From the NCBI RefSeq assembly GCF_050908845.1, contig NZ_CP194171.1, forward strand, positions 1,674,001 to 1,738,000: DNA of 64,000 nucleotides, given 5' to 3'. Shown piece by piece: positions 21,853 to 29,280 of this stretch (position 1 is its first letter; every line of letters starts with the position of its first letter). The position numbers and the translations under genes were made by a program. A model generated the notes under the pieces. That model did no database searches. It was not told the DNA's origin and saw nothing but the letters and a program-made list of their open reading frames with translations. The DNA comes from Marinobacterium_D sp050908845 (lineage in GTDB: Bacteria; Pseudomonadota; Gammaproteobacteria; Pseudomonadales; Balneatricaceae).

Positions 21853-22752
21853 ATGAAATCGAAACAACGTCAGTGCCGTGCTGTCACTTCGGGTCTGGGC
21901 TTGGGCTTTGGTTTGTTGCTTGGGGCGTTATCGCCATTAGCAGCGGCGGCTGAGCAGCAGGAGTTCCAGTGTGTTATTGAACCCAAGGCGACGATCAAGC
22001 TGGGCAGTTCGGAAGCCGGCATCCTCGATGAGGTGATGGTCAAGCGCGGAGAGCGTGTCGAAGAGGGGCAGGTGGTCGCGACGCTGGAGCGGTCTCTGGA
22101 AAAGCTGATGGTCGATCTGGCCAAAATGAAAGCCCAGAGCAACGAGGATATCCGCTCCGCCGGTGCTCAGGTGGCGTTTCGGCAGAAAGAGCTCGAGCGC
22201 TTTGAAACCCTGAAAGCCAAGAACGTCGTCTCTGAAAAGGACTATGACCAGGCCAGGGTTGAGGTTCGCCTGACGCAACTGACCCTGGATAAACATCGCC
22301 GGGAGAAAGCGATCGCCGAAGTGGAACGTCAGCATGCGCAGCAACGGCTGGAGCGGCGGATAATCCGCAGCCCGGTCAATGGTGTGGTCACGGAGGTTGA
22401 GCTCTCCAAGGGCGAGTATGCCTATGACCAGGCGCCGCTGATGACCATCGCCCAGATCGATCCGCTCAATGTTGAAGTCTATCTGCCGGTGAATATGTAT
22501 CCCAAAGTGCAGATGGGTATGTTGGCAGAGGTCACCCCTGAACTGACCGAGGGGGGCAGCTACCAGGCCAAGATAACCGCCATCGACAGGGTGTTCGATC
22601 CGTCGAGCCGTACCTTCGGGGTACTGCTCGAAATGCCCAATAGCGACTACGCACTGCCGGCGGGTATGCACTGCTCGCTGGCGTTTATGGCTGCCGAGGG
22701 CGAGTCACTGGCCCAGCAAACGCTGCATGAACCGGGCGTGAAACTGGAGTGA
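21853..22752 (+). CDS. Periplasmic adaptor (membrane fusion) protein, RND/HlyD type
   Basis: This 299-residue protein has a signal peptide (residues 1-33, ending LAAAAE), a split biotinyl-lipoyl-like domain (IEPKATIKLGSSEAGILDEV and later IRSPVNGVVTEV), a long alpha-helical hairpin between them (about 85-170, rich in K/E/Q) and a C-terminal beta-barrel. Adaptors of this family connect an inner-membrane pump to an outer-membrane channel. The start ATG has GAGGA upstream. The gene follows the giant gene by 166 bp on the same strand, so a role in exporting or anchoring the giant protein is plausible. No pump, ABC ATPase or outer-membrane channel gene is in the window, and the short length with a cleavable signal is more like RND adaptors than HlyD. 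Confidence 0.85.
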   Translation: MKSKQRQCRAVTSGLGLGFGLLLGALSPLAAAAEQQEFQCVIEPKATIKLGSSEAGILDEVMVKRGERVEEGQVVATLERSLEKLMVDLAKMKAQSNEDIRSAGAQVAFRQKELERFETLKAKNVVSEKDYDQARVEVRLTQLTLDKHRREKAIAEVERQHAQQRLERRIIRSPVNGVVTEVELSKGEYAYDQAPLMTIAQIDPLNVEVYLPVNMYPKVQMGMLAEVTPELTEGGSYQAKITAIDRVFDPSSRTFGVLLEMPNSDYALPAGMHCSLAFMAAEGESLAQQTLHEPGVKLE

Positions 22753-22785
22753 GTGCGGCCCGATAAGGTTTGGCTGCAGAGGGCT

Positions 22786-24126
22786 TCAGCCTGCCAGAGT
22801 AAACCGGGCGACAAGCCCGGTTTGACCGTCCTGCCGATCCAGCAACTGGATCTCGGAGCCGTGCAGCTCGGCAATTTGATGGACGATGGAGAGGCCAAGT
22901 CCACTGCCGTCGCTGTTGTTCTTGCCCCGGTAAAAGCGCTCGAACACCCGCTGTTTCTGCTCGTCAGTGAGCCCCGGCCCCGAGTCGATGACGCTCACCT
23001 GAACCCTTCCATCCTGAGTGACCAGCTCCAGCGTCACCTCACCCCCGGTGGGCGTGTAACGGATGGCATTATCCACCAGATTGCGCAGCAGAATGCTGAG
23101 GTAAAGGGCGTGGCCATCCACGCTTATGTCGTCTTCCGGGGCGGTGAGTCCCAGGTCGATATCGCGGGCGATCGCGAAGGGAATCTGCTGACCGATCAGC
23201 TCGCGGCAGAGTCCGGTCAGGTTGATCGGTGCGCTTTCTGGCAGGCGCTCCTGCGGGTCGAGGCGGCTCAGGTGGAGCAGCTGTTCAACCACCCGGTTCA
23301 TCCGTTTCAGGCCGGTTAGAATCTGGTCGCAGCTGCCGCGGCACTGTTCATCCCTGAGATCGGCGAACAGGTTCTCGCAGTGGATCTGCAGCGCCGCCAG
23401 CGGCGTGCGTAACTCATGGGCGGCATCGGCGGTAAAACGGCGCTCGCGCTCAAAACTGAGTTTGAGCCGCTGCAGCATGCGGTTCAGCGCACTGACCAAG
23501 CCACTGATTTCGGTGGGCACCTCCTGCATGCGCACCGGGTCCAGGTGGCCGGAGCCACGCTCGGAGACCTCCTCACTCAATGTCACCAGAGGTTTCAGGT
23601 TACGGCCGATCTGCCACCAGATCGCAACGCAAAGCAGCGGCAGAAAAACCAGTATCGGCAGCGTGTTGGTCAGGGCGATCTTGGTGGCGATCTCGGTGCG
23701 GGCCTTGTCGCTCTGCACCACCTGGATATGGTTCTGCCCCTGCTCGCCAATCAGCGTAAACATGCGCCAGTTCTCGCCGGGGTGATCCAGGTCGTGGTAG
23801 CCATCCACCGGCTCGTGATCCACCCAGTCGGGAAAGCTTGGCGATGCAACCAGAATATCCCCAGCACTGGAGACGATGCGGTAGGAAAGCTGCTCTTCGT
23901 AGGGGTGTGCCGGCTGCCACTGCTTTTCATTCATGATCACCAGGGGCAGGGTGGCGTCGTCCGGCGCCAGCTGTTCGATCAGACGGGCCATCTGGGCCAT
24001 CTGGGCATCGAACAGCTCCTCGGCTTCCTCCTTGGCCGCGAAGTAGGCGAGGGTGGCGGTGGTTAACCCGGCCAGCAGGCCGAAGCTGAGCAGGCTGATG
24101 GTCAGGGTCTGGCGGATCGAGCGCAT
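22786..24126 (-). CDS. Sensor histidine kinase, QseC/PmrB type
   Basis: This 446-residue inner-membrane kinase has TM1 at about residues 8-30, a periplasmic sensor domain to about 155 and TM2 at about 157-180. A HAMP-like linker and an H-box AAHELRTP with the phospho-acceptor at His237 follow. The ATPase domain has an N-box (LLRNLVDNAIRYTP) and G-boxes (DSGPGL, GSGLGL). It is the last gene of a seven-gene operon and abuts the response regulator stop with no gap, so the two form a cognate pair. The ligand is unknown. Gene context suggests it senses something connected to the upstream acyl-metabolism genes, or controls that operon through the PmrA-like box at 29087. The last codons overlap a bidirectional terminator-like hairpin. 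Confidence 0.92.
   Translation of the reverse strand: MRSIRQTLTISLLSFGLLAGLTTATLAYFAAKEEAEELFDAQMAQMARLIEQLAPDDATLPLVIMNEKQWQPAHPYEEQLSYRIVSSAGDILVASPSFPDWVDHEPVDGYHDLDHPGENWRMFTLIGEQGQNHIQVVQSDKARTEIATKIALTNTLPILVFLPLLCVAIWWQIGRNLKPLVTLSEEVSERGSGHLDPVRMQEVPTEISGLVSALNRMLQRLKLSFERERRFTADAAHELRTPLAALQIHCENLFADLRDEQCRGSCDQILTGLKRMNRVVEQLLHLSRLDPQERLPESAPINLTGLCRELIGQQIPFAIARDIDLGLTAPEDDISVDGHALYLSILLRNLVDNAIRYTPTGGEVTLELVTQDGRVQVSVIDSGPGLTDEQKQRVFERFYRGKNNSDGSGLGLSIVHQIAELHGSEIQLLDRQDGQTGLVARFTLAG
22801..22823. terminator. Hairpin between convergent adaptor and histidine kinase genes
   Basis: A perfect 9-bp stem (aaaccgggc / gcccggttt) with a 5-base loop lies 48 bp after the adaptor stop. It falls inside the last codons of the oppositely oriented histidine kinase gene. 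The U-tract is short on both strands, so termination efficiency is uncertain. Confidence 0.5.
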
Positions 24127-24789
24127 CTATTCCGCCTTGTCGATCATGTAGCCGACACCACGCACGGTGCGGATCAGTGAGGATGCCAGCTTTTTACGCA
24201 GGTGGTGGATATGCACCTCCAGGGTGTTGCTTTCCACCTCGGCGCCCCAGCCATACAGGGTTTCTTCAAGCCGGTCCCGGCTGAGTACCCGGCCGGCGTT
24301 TTCGGCCAGCGTCTGCAGCAGTCCATATTCCCGCCGGGACAGGGTGACCGGCTGTCCACGGTACTTGACGCTCTGTGCCTGTGCGTCGATCTGTAACTCG
24401 CCGATCTGCAGCGTTGTATCGCTGTAGCCCTTGTAGCGGCGTGTCACCGCGCGCAGTCGTGCTTTCAGTTCGGCCAGGTCGAAGGGCTTGAGCAGGTAGT
24501 CGTCGGCGCCGGCATCGAGCCCGGCGATGCGGTCTTCAATGGCATCGCGGGCGGTGAGAATCAGTACCGGTAACTCGTTGCCGCTACGGCGCAACTTGCG
24601 CAGCAGCTCCAGGCCATCCATGCCGGGCAGGCCCAGGTCGAGGAGCAGGCAGTCGAAGTGCTCCAGCTGTAGCGTATGCCAGGCGTCTTCGGCACAGGTG
24701 AGCCAGTCGGCGGTTTCGCCGGCCTTTTGCAGCGCAGACCTGATGCCATCACCTAGCAAGCGGTCGTCTTCGACCACCAGTATTCGCAT
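24127..24789 (-). CDS. Response regulator, OmpR/PhoB family (QseB/PmrA-like)
   Basis: This 220-residue protein has a receiver domain with acidic pocket E7-D8-D9, phospho-acceptor Asp51 in LLLDLGLPG, a TARD switch motif and a KPFD lysine. A C-terminal winged helix (about 125-215, SRREYGLLQTL and VEVHIHHLRKKL-like recognition region) follows. It is co-transcribed with the histidine kinase downstream and sits 9 bp after the TPR gene. Close relatives (PmrA, QseB) bind pairs of CTTAA-type half-sites spaced by five bases. Such a pair lies upstream of the first gene of this operon, so autoregulation is likely. Confidence 0.93.
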   Translation of the reverse strand: MRILVVEDDRLLGDGIRSALQKAGETADWLTCAEDAWHTLQLEHFDCLLLDLGLPGMDGLELLRKLRRSGNELPVLILTARDAIEDRIAGLDAGADDYLLKPFDLAELKARLRAVTRRYKGYSDTTLQIGELQIDAQAQSVKYRGQPVTLSRREYGLLQTLAENAGRVLSRDRLEETLYGWGAEVESNTLEVHIHHLRKKLASSLIRTVRGVGYMIDKAE

Positions 24790-24798
24790 GCCTGTTCC

Positions 24799-25437
24799 TT
24801 AGCCCAGTTTTTTGAGCAGTTGTTCTATCTCGTTTCTGCGACCGGCATCCGCCCTGGGACGCTGCGGACGGGGGGGCGCTGCCAGTGCCTTCTGCAGTGC
24901 CTCGCGGGCGGCTTCTTTGTCACCCTCGTCAAACAGGTAACTGCCATAAAAGTAGTTTGCATCCAGTCCGTCCGGGGCTATTTCAAGCGCCTGCCTGAGT
25001 AGTTCACCGGCTTTCTCGTCGTTCCCGAAGCCAAGCGGCCATCCCGGAACCTTGTGATACAACGTGCCGAGGCTGGTCAGCGCTGAACCGTTCAGTGCGG
25101 CAGGGTTCTCATCGATCGCCTGTTCAAACAGCTCACGCGCCTGCTTGGCCAGTTTCAGCGCACCCAGTCCACCTTCGGCACCGGCCTGGGAACTGACGAC
25201 GATACCCTGCCAGATTAACAGTTCTGTATCTCCCGGGGAGTCCTGGCGTGCCTTTTCAATCAGTTTGGCCAGCGTGGCAAAGGCGCCGGCACGCTCTTTC
25301 TCCGGCAGATCATACTGGATTTTGGCCCACTGTCGCTGGATCGGCAGCAGTGCTTCGCTGCTGGCTGCCTGCGCAGAGAAGGTCAGTGCGCAAAGCAGGG
25401 CGATAACGGTGGAACGTAAGCACACGAGCGGTTTCAT
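24799..25437 (-). CDS. Secreted or periplasmic TPR-repeat protein
   Basis: The 212-residue product begins with a clear signal peptide (residues 1-24, ending SAQA). Helical TPR-like repeats follow at about 45-200, including DTELLIWQGI, ARELFEQAIDENPAAL, GELLRQALEIAPDGL and AREALQKALAAPP. Such proteins act as periplasmic scaffolds. It lies 2 bp after the SDR gene and 9 bp before the response regulator in a single operon, so it may carry or recognise the pathway product or link the enzymes to the sensor kinase. That role is inference from context. Confidence 0.8.
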   Translation of the reverse strand: MKPLVCLRSTVIALLCALTFSAQAASSEALLPIQRQWAKIQYDLPEKERAGAFATLAKLIEKARQDSPGDTELLIWQGIVVSSQAGAEGGLGALKLAKQARELFEQAIDENPAALNGSALTSLGTLYHKVPGWPLGFGNDEKAGELLRQALEIAPDGLDANYFYGSYLFDEGDKEAAREALQKALAAPPRPQRPRADAGRRNEIEQLLKKLG

Positions 25438-25439
25438 GG

Positions 25440-26300
25440 TCAGGCTCCTTTCTGTTTTAAAGGCTGTTTCGCGAAGCTTCGCTCAGCCAGTGGCGGTTCG
25501 GGAACTTGGGCGTAAGGTTTGATTTTGTTTAGCTGGCGGCGCAGTACCGCACTTATCAGTTCCGGACGCAGCCCGTTAAGCCGTACCAGCAGCTTTTCGG
25601 GCCAGCCGATGGCGGCCTGGGCCTTGCCCGATGCCAGCAGCTTGATAGCCGCTTCGGCAACGGTAACCGGAGCATCGCTCTGGCTACCGGTGGCCTTCAG
25701 CATCTGGTTGGCACGTTCCGAGTTGATCGCGGTGCGTGTTGCCCGGGGTGCCAGATATTGCACCTTGAGGGAGGTGTCCGCGTACTCCCGTGCCAGGGAT
25801 TCGCTGAACAGGCGCAGGGCTCCCTTGCTGGCGCAGTAGGTTGTGTAGCCGGGAAAGCCGATCGCGCCGAAGGCGGAACCGATATTGAGAATACGGGGAT
25901 CAGCGTTGGCCATCAGCGGCCCGATCAGCGCTCGTGTGAGCAGTATCGGCGCCGTGATATTGGTGCTGATCAGGGTTTCGATCTGCTCAGGGGACTGCTG
26001 CTCGAAAAGCGCGAAACAGCCCGTACCGGCGTTGTTGATCAGGGTGTCCAGTGCGGTGAACGACGTGGACACCGTATCGACCAAGCGCTGGCGCCCCTGT
26101 TCGGTGGTGAGGTCGGCGGCACAGGTCAGTACGCTGGGACAGCCCTCGTTGCTGCAGGCCGCGGCAATCTCCTGCAGCGCTTTCTGGTTGCGGCCGTGCA
26201 GCAGCAGCCGCGCGCCGCGTCGCGCCAGCTGCAGTGCCAGGGCTGCGCCGATGCCACCCGATGCGCCGGTAATAAGAATGTGACGATCCTGGAACTGCAT
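25440..26300 (-). CDS. Short-chain dehydrogenase/reductase (SDR), classical type
   Basis: The 286-residue protein has the N-terminal Rossmann motif TGASGGIGAA at about residues 11-20, the NNAG motif, the catalytic Ser with YCASKGAL (Tyr-x3-Lys) and a C-terminal extension rich in Arg/Lys. It should be an NAD(P)H-dependent oxidoreductase acting on a carbonyl or hydroxyl group. AAGGAG lies 7 bases before the ATG. It is the fourth gene of the acyl-metabolism operon, 10 bp after the diiron-enzyme gene and 2 bp before the TPR gene. A fatty aldehyde, ketone or beta-keto lipid substrate would fit the neighbours, but the substrate cannot be read from the sequence. Confidence 0.88.
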   Translation of the reverse strand: MQFQDRHILITGASGGIGAALALQLARRGARLLLHGRNQKALQEIAAACSNEGCPSVLTCAADLTTEQGRQRLVDTVSTSFTALDTLINNAGTGCFALFEQQSPEQIETLISTNITAPILLTRALIGPLMANADPRILNIGSAFGAIGFPGYTTYCASKGALRLFSESLAREYADTSLKVQYLAPRATRTAINSERANQMLKATGSQSDAPVTVAEAAIKLLASGKAQAAIGWPEKLLVRLNGLRPELISAVLRRQLNKIKPYAQVPEPPLAERSFAKQPLKQKGA

Positions 26301-26310
26301 AACGGGCTCC

Positions 26311-26961
26311 TTATTCGTTGGGCAGGCTGCGGAAGATATTGCCGTAGAGGTGATAGAAAACGCGTGCGCTGTGGATGATGCGCTGCTGCTGTTCAGGCGC
26401 GTCGATGCGGTTCATCAGTCCAGCGAAAAACTGGATATGATCCTGGTCGAGGGAACCGTGAGAGCGCAGATAACTGAAGGCGGCATCGGGCAGGCCCAGG
26501 GTTTGCTGAATAATGTGTGACATCGGCGTGGCCAGGTTGACGCTGGTGCCTTCGAGCACCTGCACCATACCGAAGAAGCCGACCGGGTCGACCCGCTGGA
26601 TAAGATCATAGGCGTAGGCCACCATCAGTTCGGTTTCCATTGCCGGCTGCCCTTGCCGGATCGCCTCTTTGTCGGCACCGCAGGCGGCGAGATCGTTAAG
26701 GATCCACTCCTGGTGCCCGGTTTCCTCTTCGATATATTCCGCCACCGCTTCGCGCAGCCATTCCTGGCGCTCATCGATCCGGCTACCGCAGGCCATCAGC
26801 AGGGGCAGGGTGTGCTTTACATGGTGATAGGCCTGGGTCAGGAAGGCGATGTACTGGTTGCGGCTGATATCGCCATGTGTGCACGCCTGGATGATGGGTG
26901 ACTGCAGCAGGTAAGCACGGGCGGTTTCGGTTTCCTGTTGCAGGGTTTCGTAGAAAGACAT
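26311..26961 (-). CDS. Haem-oxygenase-like diiron enzyme (TenA/HDO-type, iron-containing redox enzyme family)
   Basis: The all-helical 216-residue protein has the TenA/PqqC-like fold signature: QAYHHVKHTLPLL near residue 45, EYIEEETGHQEW near 75, AYDLIQRVDPVGFFGMVQVLEG near 115 and HGSLDQDHIQFF near 170. The Glu/His residues are placed as metal ligands are in this superfamily. Members include oxidases that decarboxylate or desaturate fatty or amino acids (for example UndA) as well as TenA and CADD. Older annotation calls it a TenA family regulator, which is not supported here. It is encoded 2 bp after the acyl ligase, so a ligated fatty acyl chain is a natural candidate substrate (inference). 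Confidence 0.8.
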   Translation of the reverse strand: MSFYETLQQETETARAYLLQSPIIQACTHGDISRNQYIAFLTQAYHHVKHTLPLLMACGSRIDERQEWLREAVAEYIEEETGHQEWILNDLAACGADKEAIRQGQPAMETELMVAYAYDLIQRVDPVGFFGMVQVLEGTSVNLATPMSHIIQQTLGLPDAAFSYLRSHGSLDQDHIQFFAGLMNRIDAPEQQQRIIHSARVFYHLYGNIFRSLPNE

Positions 26962-26963
26962 GA

Positions 26964-28394
26964 TTAACTCCAGGCCTGGGTTTCAGGCAGGTAGAAAGAC
27001 TCGATTTCGTCGTGGTAACGCGTGGCTATGGCGTCCCGGCGCGGGCGCCCGTTGGCGGTATACAGGCCGTTACCGGTGTTCATCGGCTCGCTCACCCGGT
27101 GCCAGCCACCGACCCGGGCGTAGTCGGGCAGTGTGGCGTTAAGTCGCTGCCGGATCTCCTCAAGGCGGTTGTCGCCCAGGCTGGGCGCATACACCAGCAG
27201 CGTGTTGAACGGGCGCGCTTCGCCAAACAGAACCGCCTGCTGGATGCCGGGCTGCGCCAGCCACTCCGATTCCACCCACTCGGGGCTCAGGTTGCGGCCG
27301 AAGCTGGAGATCAGCACATTGCGCCTGCGCCCTTTGACCGACAGGAAAGCGTCCGCATCGATGTCGACCAGGTCGCCCGTGGCGAAGGGGCCGTGTTGGG
27401 GCGGCTCGCCGAGATAACCCAGCATCAGGTTGGCGTCGATGATCAGCTCGCCTTCGGGATTCAGATGCAGTCGGCTGTGCGCCAGCGGTGTGCCTGCCGT
27501 GCCCGGCTTATCCAGGTCCGGTGTATTCAGGCTGACCACGGACGCGCATTCGGACAGGCCATACCCCTCGTAAGCGGGCAAGCCGCAGCGACGGGCGCGC
27601 TCGATAAGATCCGCGCCCACGCGGGCACCGCCCACGGCGATAAATTTGAGTGTTGGTACCGCGACACCGGCTTCGACAGCGCCGGTCAGGGCCGAGAGGA
27701 TCTGCGGCAGTGCGATTAACGAGTCTGGCGCATAGCTGTTCAGGCTGCTGGCCAGCGCCCGCAGGTCGAGTTCGCTCGAGCCCTGGATACCCAGGGTTTT
27801 CAACGATGGTGTGACCAGAGTTGCGCCAAGCAGCAGCGCCGTATAGACACCGGCAATGTTCTCCAGCAGTGTCGCCAGCGGCAGCAGACAGAGGTGACGA
27901 GAAAGTGCCAGACCCTGCAGCCGTTCGGCCAGCGAGCGGGCAACCTGCAACTGCTGATCTGTGCTCAGGCAGACGCCCTTGGGGGTGCCCGTGGTTCCCG
28001 ACGTGAAGGTGATTTTTGCCGTGCCCGGATGCAGGGGAGTAGCCCTGGCCGGCAGGTGCTGGATGATCAACTGGTCATCGCTGACGCTGATCAGGGTGTC
28101 GATACCGCTGGCTTCGAGCAGGTGATCGCGCTGGGCTGCGCTGAAAAACAGCGGAACCGGTACAACAACACGGCCCAGCTTGAGGGCGGCCAGATCGGTC
28201 AGCACCCAGTGGCGGCTGTTATCGGCCAGCAGCGCGATGCGCTCTCCTGCCGCGGTACGAAGCTGCTCGGCCAGGGTATCGATGGCGCCCGGCAGGTCAC
28301 CCCAGCTAATGCTGCTGATCTCATCCTGGAGCGCGGGGGTATCGGGCTGTTGCCGGGCGAGGCGCTCCAGCTCAGAGAAAAAGTGATCGATCAT
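26964..28394 (-). CDS. AMP-dependent synthetase/ligase (acyl-CoA synthetase-like)
   Basis: The 476-residue ANL-superfamily enzyme has the P-loop-like motif TFTSGTTGTPKGV, the YEGYGLSE motif, ATGDL with the ribose-binding Asp, and a C-terminal half ending in NGRPRR with a possible catalytic lysine region. It should activate a carboxylic acid, probably a fatty acid, as acyl-AMP and then acyl-CoA or another thioester. An upstream extension to 28499 is open. I chose the ATG at 28394 because GGAG sits 7 bases before it and the ANL fold begins there. The start overlaps the previous gene by 23 bp, which suggests translational coupling. It is somewhat short for long-chain acyl-CoA synthetases. Confidence 0.88.
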   Translation of the reverse strand: MIDHFFSELERLARQQPDTPALQDEISSISWGDLPGAIDTLAEQLRTAAGERIALLADNSRHWVLTDLAALKLGRVVVPVPLFFSAAQRDHLLEASGIDTLISVSDDQLIIQHLPARATPLHPGTAKITFTSGTTGTPKGVCLSTDQQLQVARSLAERLQGLALSRHLCLLPLATLLENIAGVYTALLLGATLVTPSLKTLGIQGSSELDLRALASSLNSYAPDSLIALPQILSALTGAVEAGVAVPTLKFIAVGGARVGADLIERARRCGLPAYEGYGLSECASVVSLNTPDLDKPGTAGTPLAHSRLHLNPEGELIIDANLMLGYLGEPPQHGPFATGDLVDIDADAFLSVKGRRRNVLISSFGRNLSPEWVESEWLAQPGIQQAVLFGEARPFNTLLVYAPSLGDNRLEEIRQRLNATLPDYARVGGWHRVSEPMNTGNGLYTANGRPRRDAIATRYHDEIESFYLPETQAWS

Positions 28395-29043
28395 TAACAG
28401 GCTCCGGTGGCAGCAGGGAGGTCGAAAGGGAAGCGCGTGTAGTGCTGAGACGTTCAAGCAGTTGCAGGCGGGGCTTATTGGCGCGGACGTTGATGGCAAC
28501 CACCCTGGGGTTCAGGTCGTAGTAGCGTCCCCAATAACTGCGCGAGGTTTTCAGCAGCTCCGGGCGCGCCGGTGCCAGGGAGTGCAGGACCAGTCCAAGG
28601 CGGGTGAAGCTGTTGATCAGGGTCGGTGTCAGGGTCAGCACAGCCCAGTCCATTCCGCGCTGACCGAAATAGCTCGCCAGGACCAGAATCAGTTTACGGA
28701 TTTCACCGGGCGTGGTGGTCGCCAGGTTGCCGAACTCGACAATCGTCTGGCGTGACACCGGGGAGTGGCTGAACTCCCGCAGGCAGGATTCGACCGGGGT
28801 ATCCAGATAGGTTTCGAGAAACAGCGGGTTATCGCTCGCCCACTGGAACCCCGCGGCGGCGAGCAACTGGCTGCGATCATTCCGGGTACTGATCAATGTG
28901 GGCAGGAAATCATCGATCCAGGCAGAGTGAATCGCGGCAAAACGTTCACGGATAAATGCCTCGATGCGCGCTCTGGAAAGATCCCCGGGGCCGTGCAGGT
29001 ACATTTTTTCGCGGGTTTCCGGAACGGGTTTAGGTGCGATCAT
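28372..29043 (-). CDS. Thermostable hemolysin family protein (putative GNAT-like acyltransferase)
   Basis: The 223-residue protein shows the hallmarks of the thermostable hemolysin family known from Vibrio: GFQWASDNPLFLETYLD, IVEFGNLA, GMDWAVLTLTP, FTRLGL and SYWGRYY. The E-x-GNLA block followed by an R and a long helix resembles the E-x-SRLAV block of LuxI and PEP-CTERM/exosortase acyltransferases, which suggests a GNAT-type acyl transfer role more than a pore-forming toxin. An ATG at 29061 is in frame, but GAAGGAG sits 7 bases upstream of the ATG at 29043, so that start is preferred. It is the first gene of the seven-gene operon and has a PmrA-like box 44 bp upstream. Confidence 0.82.
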   Translation of the reverse strand: MIAPKPVPETREKMYLHGPGDLSRARIEAFIRERFAAIHSAWIDDFLPTLISTRNDRSQLLAAAGFQWASDNPLFLETYLDTPVESCLREFSHSPVSRQTIVEFGNLATTTPGEIRKLILVLASYFGQRGMDWAVLTLTPTLINSFTRLGLVLHSLAPARPELLKTSRSYWGRYYDLNPRVVAINVRANKPRLQLLERLSTTRASLSTSLLPPEPVNDRSLFL

Positions 29044-29086
29044 GCGCTGACTCCTTCTCATTACCTGGAGAGTCTAGGGAGGTAAA

Positions 29087-29103
29087 CTTAAAAGAGTCTT
29101 AAG
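29087..29103. promoter_or_regulatory. PmrA/QseB-type response regulator box upstream of the seven-gene operon
   Basis: Two direct half-sites, cttaaa and cttaag, are separated by exactly five bases. This is the known arrangement for PmrA and related OmpR-family regulators (CTTAAT-N5-CTTAAT). It lies 44 bp upstream of the chosen first ATG, and the operon itself encodes a regulator of that subfamily. Binding was not tested. Confidence 0.55.
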
Positions 29104-29223
29104 CACGTCAGGCTGTTAACAACCCAGCGCTATCTGCCCCGGTTTATACAACCGTCGGGCGATCCTGAGGTTCCGGATAGAGAGGCAGGGGAGCTGCTAT
29201 GAATTAGAGTGGGAGAGCGGTCT

Positions 29224-29251
29224 CCCGCCAGCTTAGAAAGTTGCCGGCGGG
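29224..29251 (-). terminator. GC-rich hairpin after the siderophore uptake operon
   Basis: A 9-bp stem (with one G-U pair in RNA) and a 10-base loop lies about 30 bp past the stop of the ABC ATPase gene. There is no U-tract after it, so it may be a weak or Rho-assisted end. It separates the iron operon from the acyl-metabolism operon. Confidence 0.35.
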
Positions 29252-29280
29252 CCTTGATCAAGGGGTTCACCCGCGGGGTT

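Noticed and set aside
28395..28499. N-terminal extension of the AMP ligase to 28499
   Set aside because: It would overlap the upstream gene deeply, has no ribosome site, and the family begins at the ATG at 28394.
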